Position numbers and translations under genes: made by a program. Source: Acanthopleura granulata (Eukaryota; Mollusca; Polyplacophora; Chitonida; Chitonidae). Taken from it: a DNA stretch of 64,000 bases. The stretch spans positions 5,489,186-5,553,185 of the forward strand of contig JABBOT010000005.1 in the NCBI GenBank assembly GCA_016165875.1, read 5' to 3'. Positions 24,601 to 33,600 of the stretch are shown in pieces; position 1 is the first letter of the stretch; the number at the start of each line of letters is the position of its first letter. The notes under the pieces were generated by a model. The model saw only the letters and a list, made by a program, of their open reading frames with translations. It was not told the DNA's origin and ran no database searches.

Positions 24601-27600
24601 CAAGGTTCCACGCACTTAAATCATGCTTTCCATGTTAAGTAAGGATAAGGCTAATAGCCAGGAACAAAGGATGTCTGTCTTTCCAGTGGGAATCTACATA
24701 CTCAAATGCCAAGTCAGACTGTTGGAAGGGGCCAAATCGGGGAATTTCCCAATGAACCCAACTGAACGCGGTTGAATAAATCTACACTCATCTTTAAATG
24801 AGCCCACCAAATCAGTCTGTCACTGATTTCATCAATCATAACCCCGAATATTCATTGACTTTTCATTCGCTTCAGAAATCTCAGTCTACAGAATATGATG
24901 ATATATGAGATATTTATATGTTGTCTGCCTCTAAATCTAATGCCGTATTTATCACCTCCAGTCTTGATAGTTTCTCGCCGTTCGGAACAAATTGTATCGA
25001 AATATCGATGTTTTGCCAAATTTCATTTGTTGATTTTATTTATTTAAATAGTTATTTATTGACTTGATTTGTGTTTTACGCCGTACTCAATAATATTTCT
25101 CTTATACCAGGGCGGACAGCTTTATGTTTGGAGAAACGTCACGACATTGTTTACTTTAGTAATGAGATGATAGAATGATTACATTTTTAACTGTTCATAG
25201 TTATAAGCCAAGCAGCCTGTTGTCGGTGAGGTGTTTCACAGCAAACCCTCCAACTAAAGTTTCTTCACTTTCAACTAAATCTGGCTGTATTTTTTGTCTC
25301 ATTTACAGGACTTCTCCGTGAACATGTTCCTGCGTCAACAATGGACGGACTACCGCCTTCATTTCCACGATTTGATCCCCACCAAAATAATCCAGCTTGA
25401 CTCTCGCTTCCTGGATAACATCTGGGTGCCAGACCTTTATTTTGTGAACGGCAAGATTGGAAAACTGCACGACATCACCATGCCCAATAGGCTGATTCAT
25501 GTGTACAAGAACGCCACGGTGTTGTATAATATCCGGTCAGTACTTGAAATCATAATGTGCAGGCACTAGATATTCCCACTACCTGTGATAGTCTCAGGAA
25601 TAAGACGTATCCGTAGGCAGAGTTATATATAAAATTAATATGCCGTAGTATTGGTTTACAAAGAACAAAATGAGGAAGTGGAGAATGACACATCTTTGAG
25701 AAGAAGGCATGCTGGTTTTGCAACGCAAGTCATTAGACAGCCACATCATTCCTATTTTTAGTGAATGGCATTGCACATAGTATGTACGTGTTGTAAGACA
25801 AGGGTATAGTAACACATATGTAGGGCAAAATGCACATCAAAAGCTGTACATAGATTTGTCAGGGGTAGTTTCATATCATGGCTGTCGCAGCATGGGAAGC
25901 TTGTATTACAGATTCGTGACATGCTGGAAAGATCTGGGTAAAAGCAGTTACATGTAGACTAGTGTCTGGCATGGTGAAGATATCTGGATAAGAGCAATTA
26001 CCTGTGGACGGGTGCGAGTGGGGCAAAGCAGTTCTGCAACGAAATACAAATGTATTACACACGGTAGACACAATTTCACCAAAATTACTGCAAATGATGA
26101 TGTCTAACGTCCTGTTTTTGCTTGGCCAGAGGACTTGTTGAAAAAATGGTGGTGTGGCGTGGTGAAAATTACCTGTCCTGTTTGCGAGACTATGGCCTAA
26201 TTTTTAGGCTGATTCGACCTTCTGCCTTTAAATGACTGCAATGCCCATCTTCATGACGCTGACATTTGTGCGGCGCAGTAGCCCGGCAGATTAATTAGTG
26301 TGTCAAATTCCCGCGACCCTGGTAGATGATAAGAATATCACATTATCTTGCGATTTAGTGTGGGCACTCCGTGTCGGCAACAGGAAGACAAATAGGCCGG
26401 TATTACGGATTAGGCCTTTCTGGAATATCTAGGTCAAAATGCCCAAGAGTTTGACGAACATGTACCCTGAAGGATACGTTTGACTTTAACAAACGACTGC
26501 ACACGCGTCCGGTAGGAAACAATTCAGGTTCTTCTGTATAGATTAGCCCTTAGTGAACAGGTACTAGGCCAGTATGACTATAAGATTGCCGTGTCGCCAA
26601 GGTTTATTGCAGGTCAATTCATATCCGGGACCTCTCTCCTTGACGTTTATATGGATGTGCTAGCCTCAGCTTGAGTCAGTGAAGAGTCCAGTACTGGTCA
26701 TTCGTCTTCTGGGGTTTATGACATATTAATGTGAGGAATGTATCAATAATGTACCATCCACAGAGATATTAGCTGACCTGCCTAGCATAGCCTGGCCTCA
26801 GCACAGCTTAGCGCGGAATGTCACAGTTCACGAGAATGCTTCATAAATCCAATGGAATTTGAATTCCTTTTCTTTGGACTCTCCGAATGTGCCTTTAAAA
26901 TTTAATGCCAAAATGTCTGCAGGGATTTCGTGCAGAAATTGCTCGCATCATACATCAGTTAAAAGAAAACGTGTTAATTATGAACAACAATGAATCTTTT
27001 CGGGGTCATTAATCAACCGGGTATTACTAAATGTTTCCGATTGTCGTGAGTGTGAAATCATGATACACCAGAACATGATTGTGAATCCTCCTGGAAAATA
27101 TTTGCAATAAAGCATTTGTCTCATGTAATTTGAGATGAAAATAACCACAGAGATAAGACGTATACCCGCAGTAAATGACGAAGGCCGGGACAGCACAAGA
27201 CTTGACTTCCGATCGTCCGGTGATTGCTGTAGATTCTAACATGAGTACATATGTTAGGTCAACGTCAGTTTGTCTGCGTTGTATTTCGAGAAACGTTTTA
27301 TAGTATCCAGGGGCACATAAAACCTAGTAGGGACATTTTCCCAAATAAATGATGCCACCTTATGGACCTACAAAGACACTGTACATTTACGGAGAAAAGC
27401 ATCCATGAGACTGGCATCTGATGTTAACATACGTCCTGACACTAGTGACATGCGTGTAAGCTGCACTGTTAACTGAGATGGGGAAAATCCCTTTACTCAA
27501 ACTGTGCGTGAAGTTATATCTACAGATAATTACAATGACGTTGCATTGTCGCCATTGCAATTACCTTTTTATACATGCATGTACAATTCAACCTTGGAGC

Positions 27601-30600
27601 GCTTCAATTACATCGTTGTCACGGTGCAGAACTTTGCGGGCGCGTCATCTTAAGTACCCTTTGTGAATTAAATGTCCCAGTACAAACATGCCTAGGCCAC
27701 TTTCATCCTTCTCACGGAGATTCACTTCACCTGTATGTACACCCTCTGCTTAACAGGTGCCCTCACTTACGGAGTAAACCGTAAAATTTGTAAAATTTGC
27801 TTGCAAATTTGTGTGTAAATAATCCCAGATTTTATTTTTAAATGTTGGTATATGGTCCTGCTATCCTTTACAGTGTACAGCTTATTTTGATCCACAGAAA
27901 CCCAGTGGTAGGAAAGATGGTATTATAATAAACGTGTGTTTGTTTACATGAGTATACATATTATGTCTTCATTGTGTTTTTCAGTGTTTCAATGACGTTC
28001 AGCTGTCCCATGGATCTAACCTACTATCCCCTGGACATTCAGATATGCTTCATTGAAATGGCCAGTTGTAAGTTGGCCTATTTATTTAATTACTGTTAAA
28101 ATGCAGAGGTAGTCTTTCAGACTTATCTCTGTTGTTCAATTGTTGTTTTACACCACACAAAAAAGTTTCCCACTGATGAGATGACGGTCAGTTTATGTGT
28201 GCAAGATGCGAGATGTCTCACCAATGTCTCGTGTGATACTGTCTCGTGTCTTCATGTCTCCATGTCTCGTGCCTCCATGCCCCCGTGTCTCCGTGTCGCG
28301 TGTCTTCTTGTGTCCAAGTCTCGTGTCTTCATGTCTTCTCTCTTCATGTCTGAAGCCCCCATATCTGATAACTTACACATGTTTCGGGTCTCCATGTCCC
28401 GTGTCTCCATGCCATCGTGTCTCCGTGTCGAGTGTCTTCTTGTGTCCAAGTCTCGTGTCTTCCTGTCTGAAGCCCCGATATCCGATATCTTTCACATGTT
28501 TCGGGTCTCCGTGTTTCCTGTCTTCATGTCTCGTGTATTCTGTTCCACAGATGTTTCATTTCTGTTGTCACGTTTCCCTGTACATGTCAGTTGGTGCATA
28601 CATTACGACCTTACAGCACAGGATTGTGCACATGCTATGCAGTTCGCGACCGGCACATTCTACGCGATCTTACTTCTCCTTTCTTCAAGCAAATAAGGCG
28701 ATTTTTAATTTTCTCTAAATGGGGAATTCTTGCTAACATTTTCCTTTTAAAATTTGTGTGCTGTGATATACATGTAAAGCTTCTATGATGGAAGTGTGAT
28801 ACGCTGATATAATTTTTCCAAAACTACCCTCTTAGGACGGCCGCTGTAACAGAACAGAGCAGAACGAAAAGAGAGATGGGCATTTTAAACTAAAATCATT
28901 ACAAATTCATTTCACGCAAAAACCGCTAATGACCTTTGCCTCCAACCCCTGGCTTCGGAGACTCGGGAGAACAAATCATGCTTAGATGTTGTCGTTGTTG
29001 AACAGTCGATGGAATGTAGGGCATTTTTTGTGACACCCAGGGTAACCGAGATTCACAGGAAACTCATTTGCCAATGTTTGTGATTTGCAAAGGAAATTAC
29101 CCATCACTAAAACTCTACCGGGTTGTTTGACTTGGTTGCTGGGGTAAAGGAGTAAGGCTAAAGCTGATTTGAAGTTAAGATTTTTACGATTGTAAAAGTA
29201 TATCACCTGTTTTAGTGGCCACTTTTGTGTGTTATTTGGTTAAGTTCCGAAGGAAACGTGGTAATGAGAATTTTTTTTTTTGCTAAGCAATATTGCTTGG
29301 GACATCCTAATTCTTGTTTTTGTGCCCAAGTGTAAATTGAGTCACTTCTTCAGCTCTTATCGCTTGTAGGGCCTTGGTGACATTTAGTTGTCAGTTACGC
29401 TTATGTGACCGTTGGTGGAGCCTAACGTTTGTTGAACACCATATTGGTGTGCAAATCTGTATGTCACACGTAGAAAACTTGGTCAGTAGCTTGCCAAAGT
29501 TCGGTGGTTTACACTCGGCCACTGTGGTTTCTTCCACCTACAAAGCTGACCACCATCGCATAAGTGAGCATTTTTTTTAGGTTTGCGTTAAACACGAATC
29601 AAATAAATGAATAAATGTATTTGAAATTAATCTTGTTCTCTGCTTTTACAGTGAGCAGGTGTTATTTTCTTTGTCGTTGACTATGGATTTAGTAACCGAT
29701 GAACAGAAGCTGAACAAGAACAATCAGCCTTGGAAATGCTCAAGCTTGACAATTGTCAGCCTTTGAGACTTGTTTTTATTTCCATAAGACCGTTTGACGT
29801 GCTTAGATCTGACAAAATGTCATAGAAAAACAGGTTAGATTTAAATAACGACGTACATATTCATAAAGATTAGTTAATAAAACTTGATTGACGTGCCATA
29901 TTGAAAAGGATCTACATAACTGTAAAAATTTCAAGACAGTTGTTTAACAAATTATTTTCCCATATAACAAGGCTGTTATAGGATGTTCTCAAGAATATTT
30001 TACTCTTACAATGCCGGGCAACATTATGGTGGAAGGAATCCGGGCAGAGCCCGGGATAAATACACAGCCATTCTCAGATTACTGGCGGCAGACCTTCCCT
30101 TGTGCTGGAGGGGAAACCAGCATGAGTTAGACTTCAAACTCACAGCGACCTCATTAGTGGGAGGTCTCTGAGGTATTGTGCCGCTGTAGCGCTACATTTA
30201 ACCGAAATATTATGAATTTGCTAGTAGCCTGTTGCTGTGAATTTTTAGAGTATTTTCTGCTTCGAAGTGTTTCTTTCTCACAACTACATGAAAACCTCCT
30301 CATAAAGTCCAGAACAAGGGTTGCTGTGGACGATATATCCCCCACCCTCTAAGTCTCTCCTCTTCTCCCCCTCTTTCCTTCCTTACCTTCCTGATATTCA
30401 GAACTGTAACAGTGTTACTTCACTTTACTCCAATGCTCTCCACTTTTTGTATACTTTTTCAGTTGCCTTCACAACGGACAAGCTGATATTTAAATGGAGG
30501 GAATTTGAGCCAATTAAAAGCAACAAAAACGTAAAATTGCCACAGTTTAAACTGGTGAAGATTGAAAATTCCACCTGCGATGACCCGCTAGATGTCGGTA

Positions 30601-33600
30601 AGTATCTTTACTCATGTCGAACAATAGCTAATAGTTAATTGGCTTGACTGACGTCAATGAGTGGTTTGACTTGAGTGGGTGAGTAGTATTACTGATGTCG
30701 GAAATTGTCGGTGAGTAGCTTGATTGATGTCGGTGAGTAGTTTGACTGATGTCGTTGAGTAACTTGACTGATGTGAGTGTCTTGACTGTGGGCGGTGAGT
30801 AGTTAGACTTTTGCCGGTGAGTAACTTGACTGATGTCGGTGAGCAGTTTGCCAGTTGTCCGTAGGTAGCCTGATAAACGTTCGCGAGGAGCCTATTAACG
30901 CCTAGGGCAACCGTTACAAAGATATATTCAAGTGAGGAAACTACTTAACAAATTATACTGATAAGATTTACCACGCCTGTATATATGTGGAAAAAATGGA
31001 TTGATTTAAACGAAAGCGAATATACACTAAATCGGCTGTGTTATCTGGACCATTCTCTGAAACAATTATACTATTTAACAATCGATATCAATCCAATTTC
31101 CATCATTGGACACTCTGTCGAGCTCTAAGAGAACATCCAGGGGTTTTGCAAAACATCCGTGAAACAACACGGGAAACCAAACGGAAATGCTGGTTTGTTA
31201 ATTACGTAGGACTAGGGCTGTCTAAAAGCTAATCAGCGGTGACAATGGGGGAACTCGTACAGCCCCTCGAGGTAGACCTGAGTGTGAGAACGTCCGCCTG
31301 AGATAATGTCAAAAGTCTGGTGGTGAAAGACACCTGCACCTGATGGCTGAACCCAACGCCGATGGCAAACCCGAACCAGTTTATGACAGAGTTTTTGTAT
31401 TAATCACACAGTTTCTGCGTCTTGACATCATCCATTAAGGAACGGCCGTCATTATGGTAACATAGTACATTAGCACAAAGCAGAATTGTGCATAGTTCCA
31501 TTTGTGTCACGTGTATTAATTCTCCAGCAATATCAGGATCAGTGCCCTAAACCTTTCACAGTATTATCCAAGGGCACGGATATGTCGGACATGTCAACCC
31601 AATACACAGGCGAACTACAGGATCTTGATGATAATTCCAAAACAGAATAATGTTGACTTTAACAAGGGAGACAAACCTTTCACACTAATTTTGCATTTAC
31701 CACACATTATACAGAAGAATCCCTTGTAACTGACTAGGAAATTCTCCCCGGTGTTGCATTGGTGAGGTGTAACTTCCTTCATGTAGAGAAAGAGAGAGAG
31801 TCTACTTGAATGTTAAGTACAATTACTGTGCAGCATGTCTGTGAAAAATTGGAGTGGTGTGATTCCTACGTTTTGTTTTATCAGAAGGAGAAATTAGGTC
31901 AAAAGCAGATTTCGCTATTTTACGGAGGGAATTCTCATCATAATAAAATTATGATTACGTGAACCAAAATCAGTTGTGCATATTTGATGTCAAGCTGGTG
32001 AGTTCTAATATATTGCGAAGTATCATGTTGGTTCATGCAATCATATTTTGGTAAATCGAAAAAATCAAATATTTTCTAGGACCTTCATAACTGCATATTC
32101 ACCATAATAGTTCATGATTTGAAGTTCGTTGTTCACTATATAGTACAGCGGTAACTCTCGTGGCTAACAAAATAGAAATAACAAAATCAAATATCGTTAA
32201 AGTTCCATTCCTAAGTTTGCCCTAATTTTTTCTAAGTAACATCAGTTACAGAGAAAAAAAATTAAATTAGGCAAAAGACATGTCTTATTTGATAACATTT
32301 TGCAAAACTCCATATTGGATACATTTGCAACTATAATAAGTATATATGGACAACATATGGTACGCATATATGCTTCCATTGAAAGTTCATTGCAGCCAAA
32401 GATATGAAAGTGGTATCCACGTTATCTCTCTGTTTCAACGCACCACGCGTTAAGTGTTAGCATACCGAATTATGGGGAAAGGCGCCTGAAGGTGTTTATC
32501 AGTTCACCTTAAAAATGTGCCACACAGCCCAGGCGATACATTCACGATATAATTCGTAAGGCTACACTTGTTTTAAATCCAACCTCTTATAGATCTTACT
32601 TGAAGAAATATCAGTGGATAAATTAGTGTGGAAAAGGGTACTGTGGACGCTCGTCGTTAGTAGTGAATATTTTTTTTTATCACCGGTCTATTGCACCGCA
32701 AGACCTGTTATATAACAACTTCAACCGCATTCCGGGGAAGCCCTTGCGTTATTCTGTAGTAGATCTGTCACCGTGAACAGGTTGGCAATCGGCCTGAGCG
32801 ACAGAGGAACGATTTCCCATCTAGTTGCAAGGGGTCCTTTTATTTTTTATCGACAATGGGCGTGAAGATGACATCGGATTAACATTGAGGAATATAAATT
32901 TCCATTGCACTGTCTAAATGCTTTAACATAAACATATGCTACTTTATATGCAATCTTTAATCCTGGTGTACTTTCGGCTTACTCCCACCTAGTTATTTAT
33001 GAATACTAATTACTACAATCACACAGCAGCAGTCCTATCCAGTTAGGCGGTGACGTGATTTGAAATAGTAGTTGAAGAAGTTGGCATCCTACTGATGCCC
33101 TTGTTGTTATGTCGTTAATTATAGCCATTATTGATAGACAACAGAGACAGCGAGGCAGAATTACTTCAAGACTACAACAACCCTTTTTATGTGGCGTAAA
33201 GCTTTGAGAGCAGTGAGGATAGCACCTGCGAAACCTCTGAGCCCAAGTTTAGGAGGTGTAACGATTCAGTGTGGCGGAAGAAAAGTTACGGACATTGACT
33301 AAGTACTGTCATGATGATATGATAAATTTATTTTCCGTAAACCCAGATTTTGTGTCACGGTTTGAACGTCAGGTTCAAATGGGTCAATCCGTTGTCTCAC
33401 GGCGAGCGTCCTACTCGGAACATTATGCATGTGCTCTGTCAAACTGAATAGACTGTTTAAATATGCATTATATAGTCAACTGTAATATGACTGGATGGTT
33501 GTCATGTCTGATGTCTCCAGAGTATCATTCCAGCTAGCCAGCACTATAATCTTGTTACTGAGACTTGCCTGTGACAAGGAGACATTGGCATTATTTGTCC

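Noticed and set aside
28181..28718. Two overlapping 170-codon open frames with repeated VSVSRVFLCPSLVSSCLK-like text
   Set aside because: All frames are open because the DNA is a TGTCTC minisatellite inside a channel intron. The periodicity is that of the repeat, not of a protein.
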